Shown: in pieces, positions 1 through 7,040 of the stretch | How the letters are laid out: every line of letters begins with the position of its first letter | How positions within the stretch are numbered: position 1 is the stretch's first letter | NCBI GenBank assembly: GCA_946480555.1 | Contig: CAMLLE010000018.1 | Span: 1-14,329 of the forward strand | Direction of reading: 5' to 3' | DNA length: 14,329 bases | DNA from: an uncultured Verrucomicrobia subdivision 3 bacterium | GTDB taxonomy: Bacteria > Verrucomicrobiota > Verrucomicrobiae > Limisphaerales > CAMLLE01 | Notes under the pieces: generated by a model | Seen by the model: the letters and a program-made list of their open reading frames with translations, nothing else | Databases searched by the model: none | Told to the model about the DNA's origin: nothing | Made by a program: the position numbers and the translations under genes

Positions 1-13
1 CGCGGATGCCCAG

Positions 14-29
14 GGCCGGGCTCCCGGCC
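14..29. other. GC-rich palindrome upstream of uvrB
   Basis: Arms GGCCGGG (14-20) and CCCGGCC (23-29) are perfect complements separated by only CT. The palindrome is not followed by a T run, so it is not a convincing intrinsic terminator. It may be the end of an upstream transcription unit or a protein-binding palindrome. Positions 1-104 otherwise show no gene that I can support. Confidence 0.35.
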
Positions 30-67
30 ATCAAAATGCGAATCGCTGGTTTCTCTCGGCTGCCGGT

Positions 68-96
68 TTGACCTCGTTTGGGCGCAACCTTACCTT
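68..96 (+). promoter_or_regulatory. possible uvrB promoter, weak
   Basis: TTGACC (68-73, 5 of 6 to the sigma70 -35 consensus) lies 17 nt from TACCTT (91-96, 3 of 6 to the -10). A start point about 7 nt downstream would fall at the uvrB ATG at 105, giving a leaderless or near-leaderless mRNA. That fits the lack of a Shine-Dalgarno sequence there. The -10 is poor and the match may be chance. No LexA-like box was recognised. Confidence 0.22.
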
Positions 97-104
97 GCGG
101 CGTC

Positions 105-2174
105 ATGTTCGAATTGGTTTCACCCTATGAACCTTCCGGTGATCAGCCGCAGGCGATTGCGAAAATCGCCGATGGACTGCGCCAGGGCGTGAAACACCAG
201 ACGCTGCTCGGCGTGACCGGTTCCGGCAAGACGTTCACGATGGCGAATGTCATCAAGCAAATCGAACGTCCCACGCTGGTCATCTCGCACAACAAAACGC
301 TCGCCGCGCAGCTTTACGCCGAGTTCAAGGGCTTCTTCCCGAACAACGCCGTCGAATACTTCGTCAGCTACTTCGATTATTACCAGCCGGAAGCCTACAT
401 TCCGCGCACCGACACGTTCATCGAGAAGGATTCGAGCGTGAATGAGGAGATCGAACGGATGCGCCTTTCGACAATGAGTTCGCTGTTCACGCGGCGCGAC
501 GTCATCGTGATCGCCAGCGTGTCGTGCATCTACGGCATTGGCAGCCGCGAAGATTACGAAGCAATGGTGATCCCCATCCGCGTCGGCCAGCAGATCACGC
601 GCGAGGATCTTCTGCGGCGGCTCGTCGATCTGCAGTATTCGCGAAACGACATTGAGTTCACCCGCGGCCAATTCCGCGTGCGCGGCGACACCGTCGAGCT
701 TTGCCCGGCTGGACGCGAGGACGCTTTGCGCGTGGAGTTCTTCGGCGACGAGATCGAACGCATCACGCGTTTCGAGCCGTTGACCGGGGAAACTTTGGAG
801 CCGCTGCAATCGGCCATGGTGTTTCCGGCCAAGCAATACGTGGCGCCGTCTGAGAAGCTGCGCCCGGCGTTGCTGCGCATTCGCGAGGAACTCAGCGAAC
901 GCATCGCATGGTTCGAGAAGGAAGGGAAGCTGCTCGAAGCCCAGCGCATCAAGATGCGCACGGAATACGACCTCGAGATGATGGAAGAAATGGGCTTTTG
1001 CTCCGGTATCGAGAATTATTCCCGCCATCTCGCCGGGCGCGCGCCCGGTTCACGTCCCTGCACGCTGTTCGATTTCTTTCCCAAGGATTACCTGCTCGTG
1101 ATCGACGAATCGCACGCGACCGTTCCGCAGATCGGCGGCATGTATGCTGGCGATCGCTCGCGCAAAACGGTGCTGGTCGAACACGGATTCCGGCTCCCGA
1201 GCGCCTTGGATAACCGGCCGTTGAACTTCGAGGAATTCCAATCGCTGCAAAACCAGACGGTCTATGTCAGCGCCACGCCCGGCGCGAAGGAGATCGAATG
1301 GTCGAAGGACCGCGTCGTCGAGCTGGTCGTGCGGCCGACCGGCCTGATCGATCCGAAGATCACACTCAAGCCGCTGAAAGGGCAGATCGACGATCTCATC
1401 AACGAGGCCCGCTTGCGCGTGGAGAAGAAGGAGCGCGTGCTCGTGACCACGTTGACGAAACGGACGGCAGAGGAATTGACCGATTACCTGCGCGAAATCG
1501 GAATCAATGTTCAATATCTGCACAGCGAAATCGACGCGATTGAGCGGGTGGAAATTCTCCGTTCCCTGCGCAAGGGAGAGTTCGATGTGCTGGTCGGAAT
1601 CAATCTGCTGCGCGAAGGGCTCGATCTTCCGGAAGTTTCGCTCGTCGCAATTCTCGATGCCGACAAGGAGGGTTACTTGCGCAGCACGACGAGCCTGACC
1701 CAGACCGCCGGGCGCGCGGCGCGGCATCTGAATGGCGAAGTAATTCTTTACGCCGACGTGAAAACCCAGAGCATCCAGAAGTTCCTCGCGATTTCGGAAT
1801 ACCGCCGCACGAAGCAGCTCGCCTATAACAAGGAACACAACATCACGCCGCGCAGCGTCAGCCGCGCCGTCGAGGAAAGCCTTTCGTCGTTCAAGGAAAC
1901 GCGCGAGCAATCGCATTCGGTGCTCAATGAAGCAGGGGTGGATATCGACATTGCGGAAACCGTCCGCGAGCTTGAACAGGAAATGCTGGCGGCGGCGAAC
2001 AATCTTGAATTCGAGAAAGCGGCGTTGCTGCGCGATCAGATCCGGGAATTGAAACGCGCATTGGACGGCGGCAAAGGCACGCCTGCGCCAGGAGCGGCGG
2101 CGGCAACGAAGGAACGAGTCAGCTACGGCAAACCTCGCGGACGCTCCGCCAAGGCGAGATCCGCATCACGATGA
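105..2174 (+). CDS. uvrB: UvrABC excinuclease subunit B
   Basis: This is the damage-verifying DNA helicase-like subunit of nucleotide excision repair. It is loaded by UvrA and recruits UvrC for incision. The protein is 689 aa from ATG 105, the usual UvrB size. It begins [17 protein letters not shown], as family members do. Walker A is GVTGSGKT with Lys42. The DNA-threading beta-hairpin region carries [12 protein letters not shown]. Walker B is VIDESH. Helicase motifs V and VI follow ([19 protein letters not shown], then QTAGRAAR). The C-terminal UVR motif that contacts UvrC is present (ELEQEM through [13 protein letters not shown]), followed by a basic Ala/Arg-rich tail. A TTG in frame at 78 would add nine residues with no family counterpart, so ATG 105 is preferred. 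The stop overlaps the next start as ATGA. Confidence 0.98.
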   Translation: MFELVSPYEPSGDQPQAIAKIADGLRQGVKHQTLLGVTGSGKTFTMANVIKQIERPTLVISHNKTLAAQLYAEFKGFFPNNAVEYFVSYFDYYQPEAYIPRTDTFIEKDSSVNEEIERMRLSTMSSLFTRRDVIVIASVSCIYGIGSREDYEAMVIPIRVGQQITREDLLRRLVDLQYSRNDIEFTRGQFRVRGDTVELCPAGREDALRVEFFGDEIERITRFEPLTGETLEPLQSAMVFPAKQYVAPSEKLRPALLRIREELSERIAWFEKEGKLLEAQRIKMRTEYDLEMMEEMGFCSGIENYSRHLAGRAPGSRPCTLFDFFPKDYLLVIDESHATVPQIGGMYAGDRSRKTVLVEHGFRLPSALDNRPLNFEEFQSLQNQTVYVSATPGAKEIEWSKDRVVELVVRPTGLIDPKITLKPLKGQIDDLINEARLRVEKKERVLVTTLTKRTAEELTDYLREIGINVQYLHSEIDAIERVEILRSLRKGEFDVLVGINLLREGLDLPEVSLVAILDADKEGYLRSTTSLTQTAGRAARHLNGEVILYADVKTQSIQKFLAISEYRRTKQLAYNKEHNITPRSVSRAVEESLSSFKETREQSHSVLNEAGVDIDIAETVRELEQEMLAAANNLEFEKAALLRDQIRELKRALDGGKGTPAPGAAAATKERVSYGKPRGRSAKARSASR

Positions 2175-3070
2175 GACACATCGGCCACTTACCTGGCGGC
2201 CAGGCGCGCGTGTTCAGCGACTTCCTGGTCGCACGAGGCGTTTCCAACGAAGTGGAACGCGAGAACGACGGCTCCTTTGCGATCTGGATTCACGATGAAG
2301 ACGCCGTGCCGCGCGCACAAGAATTCCTCGGTCGCTACCTCGCCGATCCGAACGCCGCGGAGTTTCTCACCGCTGGCGCAGAAGCGGAGAAGGCGCGCGC
2401 CTTGCACAAGCTGGAGCAGGAAGCCTATCGCAAGCGGGTTCGCACCAGCCGCAGCCTCTTTCCGAAGATCGGCGGCTACGGCATCGGCCTGCTGACGTTC
2501 CTGCTGATTGTGGTGTGTGTGATTGTGGCTGTTTACACACAGCTGGGCACGAATGAGGAATCCGTGCGCACGTTCCTCATCACGCAGCCCGACATCGGCG
2601 GCTACCATCTGCCAGAGATTCGCGCGGGCGAATTCTGGCGGCTGTTTTCTCCGATCGTCCTTCACTTCGGCCCAATTCATCTCGTGTTCAACATGATGTG
2701 GCTTTACCAGCTCGGGTCGATGATTGAAGCGCGGCAAAGCACGTTCAAGTTGTTCGCGCTTATCGCGGTCATTGCCGCGGTTTCGAATCTTGCACAACTG
2801 TTCATCGGCCGCGGGGCGAACTTCGGCGGCATGTCCGGCGTGGTTTATGGGCTGGTCGGCTACGTCTGGATTCGTGGACGGTACGATCGCGCGTCGGGGC
2901 TCTATCTCGATCCACAGAGCGTCTGGATGCTGGTCCTGTGGCAGGTGATCTGTTACCTGGGGTGGGTTGGACGGGTCGCGAACACAGCCCACGTTGTTGG
3001 CTTCTTCATCGGAATTGCCTTGGGCGGCATCTCCGCGTTTCTGGCGCGACGGAACTCGACCATGAGTTGA
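2171..3070 (+). CDS. glpG: GlpG-type rhomboid intramembrane serine protease
   Basis: Inner-membrane serine protease that cleaves transmembrane segments of substrate proteins; the substrate here is unknown. It is 299 aa. The soluble N-terminal domain (about 1-60) resembles the cytoplasmic domain of E. coli GlpG, ending [16 protein letters not shown] charged linker (about 70-97) leads to the six-helix core. The HxxxN oxyanion motif is His170/Asn174 (HLVFN). The catalytic serine is Ser222 in GMSGVVYGL and the catalytic histidine is His274 in NTAHVVGFF. The Ser-to-His spacing of 52 is close to that of E. coli Glp[18 protein letters not shown] also matches the GlpG core closely. Its ATG lies inside the uvrB stop (ATGA), so translation is probably coupled to uvrB. 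No glpE or glpR lies nearby. Confidence 0.93.
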   Translation: MRHIGHLPGGQARVFSDFLVARGVSNEVERENDGSFAIWIHDEDAVPRAQEFLGRYLADPNAAEFLTAGAEAEKARALHKLEQEAYRKRVRTSRSLFPKIGGYGIGLLTFLLIVVCVIVAVYTQLGTNEESVRTFLITQPDIGGYHLPEIRAGEFWRLFSPIVLHFGPIHLVFNMMWLYQLGSMIEARQSTFKLFALIAVIAAVSNLAQLFIGRGANFGGMSGVVYGLVGYVWIRGRYDRASGLYLDPQSVWMLVLWQVICYLGWVGRVANTAHVVGFFIGIALGGISAFLARRNSTMS

Positions 3071-3094
3071 AATGTTTACGTTCCGGCCACTCCA

Positions 3095-4411
3095 ATGAAC
3101 GACCCGGAAGTTGAAGTCGAATCGGCGGTCGCTGCGGATGCAGACAAGGTGCGTTACGCCGTTCTGCGCAACCGGGACTTTCTCGTTTACCTCATCGGCA
3201 GATTCTCCCTCTCAATCGGTCAGCAGATGGTGATCTTCGCCGTCTCGTGGGAGCTGTATCAACGCACGCGTTCGGCGCTCGCCTTGGGCATGGTCGGACT
3301 GGCGTTCATGGTGCCGATGGTGGCGCTCACGCTGCCGGCCGGGCACGTCGCGGACAGTTTCAACCGCAAGCGGATCATCATGTCGATGACTGTGGTGCTG
3401 GCTTGCGCGAGCCTGGGCCTGGCCGCGATCTCGGCGTTGAACGCGCCGGTAGGCTGGATTTATTGCTGCATTTTTTTCGTGGCTGCCGCGCGCACCTTTC
3501 TCTGGCCGGCCAGCGCCGCGTTTCTCCCCCACATTGTGCCGCCGCATCAATTTCCGCAGGCCGTCGCGTTCAACAGCGGAACGTTTCACCTTTCATCAAT
3601 GGCAGGTCCGGCGATTGCCGGCTTGCTCGTCGCGTGGCTGGAGAAACGCATGGCGCACCCCGCTGCCATCGTTTACCTGATCAACGTGGCGGCTGCACTG
3701 ACGTGCCTTGGGCTCGTCAGCTGCATCCGGCGGGAACACAAGGTAAAGGCGCGCGAGCCGATCTCGTTTCGCAATCTCGGCGCGGGCTTCGACTTCGTTT
3801 TCCGAAACCGGATCATTCTCGGGACGCTTACGCTGGATTTGTTCGCCGTGCTGCTCGGCGGAGCCACGGCGCTGTTCCCAATCTACGCGGAAGAAATTCT
3901 GAAAACCGGTCCCGGCGGCCTGGCCGGGCTTCGCATGGCAATGCCCATCGGCGCGGTGCTCTGCACGCTGGTGATCGCGCGGTTGCCGCCGCTGGAACGC
4001 GCCGGGCGGGCGATGCTCTGGTCGGTGGTTGCGTTTGGTGTGGCGACGATCGTATTCGGATTCTCGCGCACCTTCTGGCTGTCGTTCGGCGCGCTGGTGG
4101 TCTGCGGCGCAGTGGACAACATCAGTGTCATCGTTCGCCAGACGCTGGTTCAGATTCTCACCCCGGACGAAAAGCGCGGACGCGTTTCCGCCGTGAACAG
4201 CCTGTTCATCGGAACTTCAAACGAACTGGGTGAAGTGGAATCGGGCACGGTGGCGCACCTGTTCGGCCCGGCCATTGGAAACACCCTCGCGATGGGCTCG
4301 ATGATTGCCGTGGTGACCGGCGGCGTCGGAACCATTCTCGCCGTGATCCTGGTCGCCGCAGTCTGGCCGGAGATTCGGAAATACGGGCGGCTCGATACGC
4401 CCGCGAAGTAG
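3095..4411 (+). CDS. MFS transporter, EntS/MFS_3-like
   Basis: Polytopic inner-membrane transporter of the major facilitator superfamily, probably an exporter; the substrate cannot be read from sequence. It is 438 aa with roughly eleven to twelve hydrophobic segments starting near residue 28 (RNRDFLVYLIGRF). The signature loop 2-3 motif A is seen as GHVADSFNRKR (Gly83, Asp87, Arg91, Arg93). The C-terminal half has VNSLFIGTSNELGEVESG, a stretch I associate with the enterobactin-exporter-like MFS_3 group. It starts 24 nt after the rhomboid gene with no clear ribosome binding site, so it may share its transcript. Its stop codon is only 2 nt from the stop of the convergent arsR gene, leaving no room for a terminator between them. 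Confidence 0.88.
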   Translation: MNDPEVEVESAVAADADKVRYAVLRNRDFLVYLIGRFSLSIGQQMVIFAVSWELYQRTRSALALGMVGLAFMVPMVALTLPAGHVADSFNRKRIIMSMTVVLACASLGLAAISALNAPVGWIYCCIFFVAAARTFLWPASAAFLPHIVPPHQFPQAVAFNSGTFHLSSMAGPAIAGLLVAWLEKRMAHPAAIVYLINVAAALTCLGLVSCIRREHKVKAREPISFRNLGAGFDFVFRNRIILGTLTLDLFAVLLGGATALFPIYAEEILKTGPGGLAGLRMAMPIGAVLCTLVIARLPPLERAGRAMLWSVVAFGVATIVFGFSRTFWLSFGALVVCGAVDNISVIVRQTLVQILTPDEKRGRVSAVNSLFIGTSNELGEVESGTVAHLFGPAIGNTLAMGSMIAVVTGGVGTILAVILVAAVWPEIRKYGRLDTPAK

Positions 4412-4413
4412 CG

Positions 4414-4722
4414 CTATTCGACGAACTGGCTGTGCACGAGCTGGCACATCTTCAACGTCAGCTCATCCTTCATCCCGTAATACACACACTGGCCGTCCTT
4501 CTGTCGCGTGACGATTCCTGCCGAAGCCAGCAGCGAAAGGTGTTTGGACACGTTGGCCTGCGTGGCGCCAATCGCGGTCACGATCTCGGTCACCGTCAGC
4601 GGCTTCTTGCAGATGGCCTGCAGAATGCGCAGCCGCATCGGCTCGCCCAGCAGCCGGAAATGCAGGGCCACTTCTTCCAGTTCCGCATCCGTCAAAGCCC
4701 GGGGTTTTCCGCTGGTTGACAT
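4414..4722 (-). CDS. ArsR/SmtB-family repressor of the rhodanese operon
   Basis: Small dimeric winged-helix repressor, 102 aa, typical ArsR size. The DNA-binding helix-turn-helix is TVTEIVTAIGATQANVSKHLSLLASAGIV (residues 43-71), and the wing is RQKDGQCVYYGM (73-84). Cysteines are Cys38 (end of the helix before the HTH), Cys79 (wing) and Cys93 (C-terminal helix, KMCQLVHSQF). The classical arsenic motif ELCVCDL is absent. A dithiol sensor using Cys38 and Cys93 is conceivable, by analogy with the persulfide sensors SqrR, BigR and YgaV, but the spacing (55) is shorter than the roughly 66 I recall for SqrR. The sensed molecule is therefore unproven. It is divergent from ygaP with a 30-nt gap carrying a dyad, so autoregulation and control of ygaP-cdr are likely. 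Confidence 0.9.
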   Translation of the reverse strand: MSTSGKPRALTDAELEEVALHFRLLGEPMRLRILQAICKKPLTVTEIVTAIGATQANVSKHLSLLASAGIVTRQKDGQCVYYGMKDELTLKMCQLVHSQFVE

Positions 4723-4743
4723 ATTACTGTATGGTTATATAGT
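4716..4743 (+). promoter_or_regulatory. promoter of ygaP-cdr, near consensus
   Basis: TTGACA (4716-4721) is a perfect -35 and overlaps the arsR start codon. After 16 nt comes TATAGT (4738-4743), 5 of 6 to the -10. The predicted transcription start near 4750 is about 3 nt before the ygaP ATG at 4753, implying an almost leaderless transcript. This fits the absence of a Shine-Dalgarno there. The dyad at 4723-4746 covers the spacer and the -10. Confidence 0.6.
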
Positions 4744-4746
4744 CAT
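4723..4746. promoter_or_regulatory. probable ArsR operator, interrupted dyad
   Basis: The site reads AT-n-ACT-n-TAT, then 4 nt (GGTT), then ATA-n-AGT-n-AT. The 10-nt arms at 4723-4732 and 4737-4746 match at 8 of 10 positions. AT-rich interrupted dyads of this size are normal ArsR-family operators. It lies between the divergent genes and overlaps both predicted -10 elements, so one bound dimer could silence both promoters. Confidence 0.6.
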
Positions 4747-4763
4747 TCGAGTATGAATGACAA
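4734..4763 (-). promoter_or_regulatory. promoter of arsR
   Basis: On the minus strand TTGTCA (plus-strand 4758-4763, 5 of 6 to the -35) is 18 nt from TATAAC (plus-strand 4734-4739, 5 of 6 to the -10). The predicted start lies only a few nt before the arsR ATG at 4722. This promoter faces the ygaP promoter, and their -10 elements nearly touch within the same dyad. Confidence 0.45.
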
Positions 4764-5328
4764 CTGCTTTAAAACCGCGGTTTCGCCCCGCGAACTGCAC
4801 CAGCTCATGGCTGCCGGAGAGGTCGATCTCCTGGATGTCCGGACGCCCGCCGAATTCCGTGCCGCACATGTTCCAGGGGCGCGACTGGCGCCATTGGACA
4901 GGCTGGATGCACGGGAGTTTCTAAGCGACGACGGCGGGAACAGCAAACCGATTTACGTGCTTTGTCAGTCCGGCGCACGCGCATCCCGGGCCATAGCTCA
5001 ATTGCGCCGCGCGGGCGTCAGCCGATGCGTCCTCGTGGAAGGCGGCACGCAGGCGTGGATCGATGCCGGGTTGCCGGTGAACCGCGGAGGATCCAAGGTG
5101 CTGCCCCTGATGCGCCAGGTGCAAATCGCCGTCGGTGCGGTCTCGGCGGCGGGCGCGGCCCTGGCGCTGACAGTCGATGCTCGCTTCGCTGTGCTGCCGT
5201 TCATCACCGGGGCCGGCCTTCTGGTCGCGGGTCTTACGGGATTCTGCGGGCTGGCCCTGTTCCTCGCTCGAATGCCCTGGAACCGGTCGGGCTGCGAGGG
5301 AAGCTGTTGCGCCACGGAAAGGAATTGA
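4753..5328 (+). CDS. ygaP: membrane-anchored rhodanese, YgaP-like
   Basis: Thiosulfate/persulfide sulfurtransferase on the inner membrane. It is 191 aa. The rhodanese domain (about 8-105) has LLDVRTPAEF with Asp28, and the active-site loop CQSGARASR with catalytic Cys71 taking up the sulfane sulfur. Two membrane helices follow (about 123-141 and 146-171). The flanking residues LPLMRQVQIA, GFCG (Cys165) and MPWN agree closely with E. coli YgaP as I recall it. Unlike that protein it does not end at MPWN: a 14-residue tail adds Cys181, Cys185 and Cys186. In E. coli the partner regulator is the ArsR-type YgaV, matching the divergent repressor here. The CoA-disulfide reductase gene starts 3 nt after the stop, so the two form an operon. 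Confidence 0.93.
   Translation: MNDNCFKTAVSPRELHQLMAAGEVDLLDVRTPAEFRAAHVPGARLAPLDRLDAREFLSDDGGNSKPIYVLCQSGARASRAIAQLRRAGVSRCVLVEGGTQAWIDAGLPVNRGGSKVLPLMRQVQIAVGAVSAAGAALALTVDARFAVLPFITGAGLLVAGLTGFCGLALFLARMPWNRSGCEGSCCATERN
5318..5323 (+). promoter_or_regulatory. Shine-Dalgarno of the CoA-disulfide reductase gene
   Basis: AAAGGA (within GGAAAGGA) lies 8 nt before ATG 5332, inside the last codons of ygaP. It is one of the few clear ribosome binding sites in the window and settles the start of the downstream gene. It lets this internal operon gene be translated independently, while ygaP itself looks near-leaderless. Confidence 0.65.
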
Positions 5329-5331
5329 ACC

Positions 5332-6975
5332 ATGAATGCTCCTCGAAAAATCGTGATCGTGGGTGGTGTTGCCGGCGGCGCCTCGGCCGCGGCTCGGGCA
5401 AGGCGGGTGAACGAACAGGCGGAGATTCACGTGTTTGAACGCGGGCCTTACATCTCCTTCGCCAACTGCGGACTGCCCTACTACATCGGCGGCGAGATCG
5501 CCGACCGTTCGAAACTCGTGATCATGACTCCGGAGAAATTTTGGGAACGATCGCGCATCCATGCTCATGTGAACCACGAAGTGCTTTCGATCGATCGCGC
5601 GAACAAAGCCGTCGCTGTCCGCGGCCCGGACGGCATCATCCGCGAAGTTGGCTACGACAAGCTGATCCTCAGCCAGGGCGCGAAACCGATCGTGCCGCCG
5701 ATTCAGGGAGTGGACCTCCCGCATGTGTTTACGTTACGGGACATTCCCGACATGGACCGCATCGCACGCTTCGTCAACGAACAACAGCCACGGCGGGCGG
5801 TGGTGATTGGCGGCGGTTTCATCGGCCTGGAAATGGCTGAAGCGTTTCATCATCGGGGCATTCAGGTGACGGTAGTGGAACGCAATCCGCATCTCCTGCC
5901 GTTGCTCGATTCCGACATGGCAGCCCATCTCCAGCAGGAAGTGCTGGATGGTGAATTCCAGCTGCGCGCCGGTGCCGAAGCGGTGCGCTTCACGAAAGAC
6001 GGTGTCGAGTTCGCCGATGGGAGCAAGCTGCCGGCGGATTTGATTCTCCTCAGTGTCGGCGTCAAAGCCGAAGTTGAACTGGCGCGGGCGGCGGGTTTGG
6101 AAATTGGCATCACGGGCGGCGTGCGCACCAATGGCCGAATGGAATCGTCTGATCCGGACATTTACGCCGTGGGAGATGCCGCGGAAACGATTCACGCACT
6201 CACAGGCGCGCGAGCCCGGATCGCTCTGGCCGGCCCCGCGAACCGGCAAGGTCGCATCGCTGGCTCGAACGCGGCCGGCGCGCGGATGACCTATCCTGGA
6301 GCATTGGGCACGTCGATCGTTCGGCTCCGCCACATGACGGCGGCGTTCACCGGGTTGAACAGCGCACAAGCTGCAAAAGCCGGGTTCAGCTTCTTCACCA
6401 GCCTGACGCGCGACCACAGCCACGCGCATTATTATCCCGGCGCCACTCCGGTCTTGATCAAGGTCATCGCCGAAGAAGGCTCGGGACGGCTGCTTGGGGC
6501 GCAGGTGATGGGCGAACGCGGTGTGGACAAACGCATCGATGTGCTGGCGACGGCCATCGCGGGACGAATGTCTGTCTTCGATCTCGAAAATCTCGATCTC
6601 GCGTATTCGCCGCCATTCGGGTCGGCCAACGATCCCGTGAACACCGCTGGTTTCGTCGCGAGTCATATTGCACGCGGCGACATTGCCACGGTCGCGCCCG
6701 AAACCTGGAAGCCGGATGGCGAATTCCTGCTGGACGTTCGTGATGCGGATGAAGTGGCGGAACTGGGAACAATTCGCAACGCGACGAACATTCCGTTGAA
6801 CGAGCTTCGCGACCGCACTGGCGAGTTGCCGTGCGACCGGAAAATCGTGACCTTCTGCCAGAAAGGCCAGCGCGGTTATCTCGCCGCATGCGCGCTGCAG
6901 GGCCGGGGATTTCAGAACGTGGCGAATCTGCGGGGTGGATTCCTGCAGGCGAGGCTGAACGGGATTGCCCGCTGA
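5332..6975 (+). CDS. cdr: CoA-disulfide reductase fused to a rhodanese domain
   Basis: FAD-dependent pyridine-nucleotide disulfide oxidoreductase of the CoA-disulfide/CoA-persulfide reductase group with a C-terminal rhodanese. Such fusions reduce CoA disulfide or CoA/polysulfide persulfides and release sulfide. It is 547 aa, as expected for the fusion. The FAD-binding motif is VGGVAGGASAAARARR (10-25). The single catalytic cysteine is Cys46 in FANCGLPYYIGG. The NAD(P)H-binding motif is VVIGGGFIGLE (157-167), the second FAD motif is DPDIYAVGD (274-282), and the dimerisation domain contains LAYSPPFGSANDPVN. The rhodanese domain (about 455-547) has FLLDVRDADE and an active loop CQKGQRG with Cys509. 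Together with YgaP this gives two rhodaneses and one persulfide reductase under one promoter, consistent with sulfane-sulfur detoxification or CoA redox balance. Confidence 0.94.
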   Translation: MNAPRKIVIVGGVAGGASAAARARRVNEQAEIHVFERGPYISFANCGLPYYIGGEIADRSKLVIMTPEKFWERSRIHAHVNHEVLSIDRANKAVAVRGPDGIIREVGYDKLILSQGAKPIVPPIQGVDLPHVFTLRDIPDMDRIARFVNEQQPRRAVVIGGGFIGLEMAEAFHHRGIQVTVVERNPHLLPLLDSDMAAHLQQEVLDGEFQLRAGAEAVRFTKDGVEFADGSKLPADLILLSVGVKAEVELARAAGLEIGITGGVRTNGRMESSDPDIYAVGDAAETIHALTGARARIALAGPANRQGRIAGSNAAGARMTYPGALGTSIVRLRHMTAAFTGLNSAQAAKAGFSFFTSLTRDHSHAHYYPGATPVLIKVIAEEGSGRLLGAQVMGERGVDKRIDVLATAIAGRMSVFDLENLDLAYSPPFGSANDPVNTAGFVASHIARGDIATVAPETWKPDGEFLLDVRDADEVAELGTIRNATNIPLNELRDRTGELPCDRKIVTFCQKGQRGYLAACALQGRGFQNVANLRGGFLQARLNGIAR

Positions 6976-7040
6976 TGCGCGGGTGAATTTGCCCTTGAAT
7001 CCGCCGGAGGCGTGTGGGTCACTACGGGCGCATTTGCCCG

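Noticed and set aside
120..1028. Minus-strand frames of about 300 aa opposite uvrB (also 1050-1916)
   Set aside because: They are antisense shadows of a highly conserved gene, with no domain or start signal.
3247..4233. Plus-strand frame (328 aa) inside the MFS gene in another reading frame
   Set aside because: It is Arg/Gly/His-rich and lacks membrane segments, while the overlapping MFS frame has motif A and regular hydrophobic helices.
6968..6983. CCCGC/GCGGG hairpin at the end of the CoA-disulfide reductase gene as an intrinsic terminator
   Set aside because: It spans the stop codon, has only 5 bp, and no T run follows.
7006..7014. GGAGG plus GTG as the start of the glycosyltransferase
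   Set aside because: The spacing is only 3 nt, too short for a normal ribosome binding site, and the extra nine residues are not needed by the fold. ATG 7041 is preferred, though not certain.
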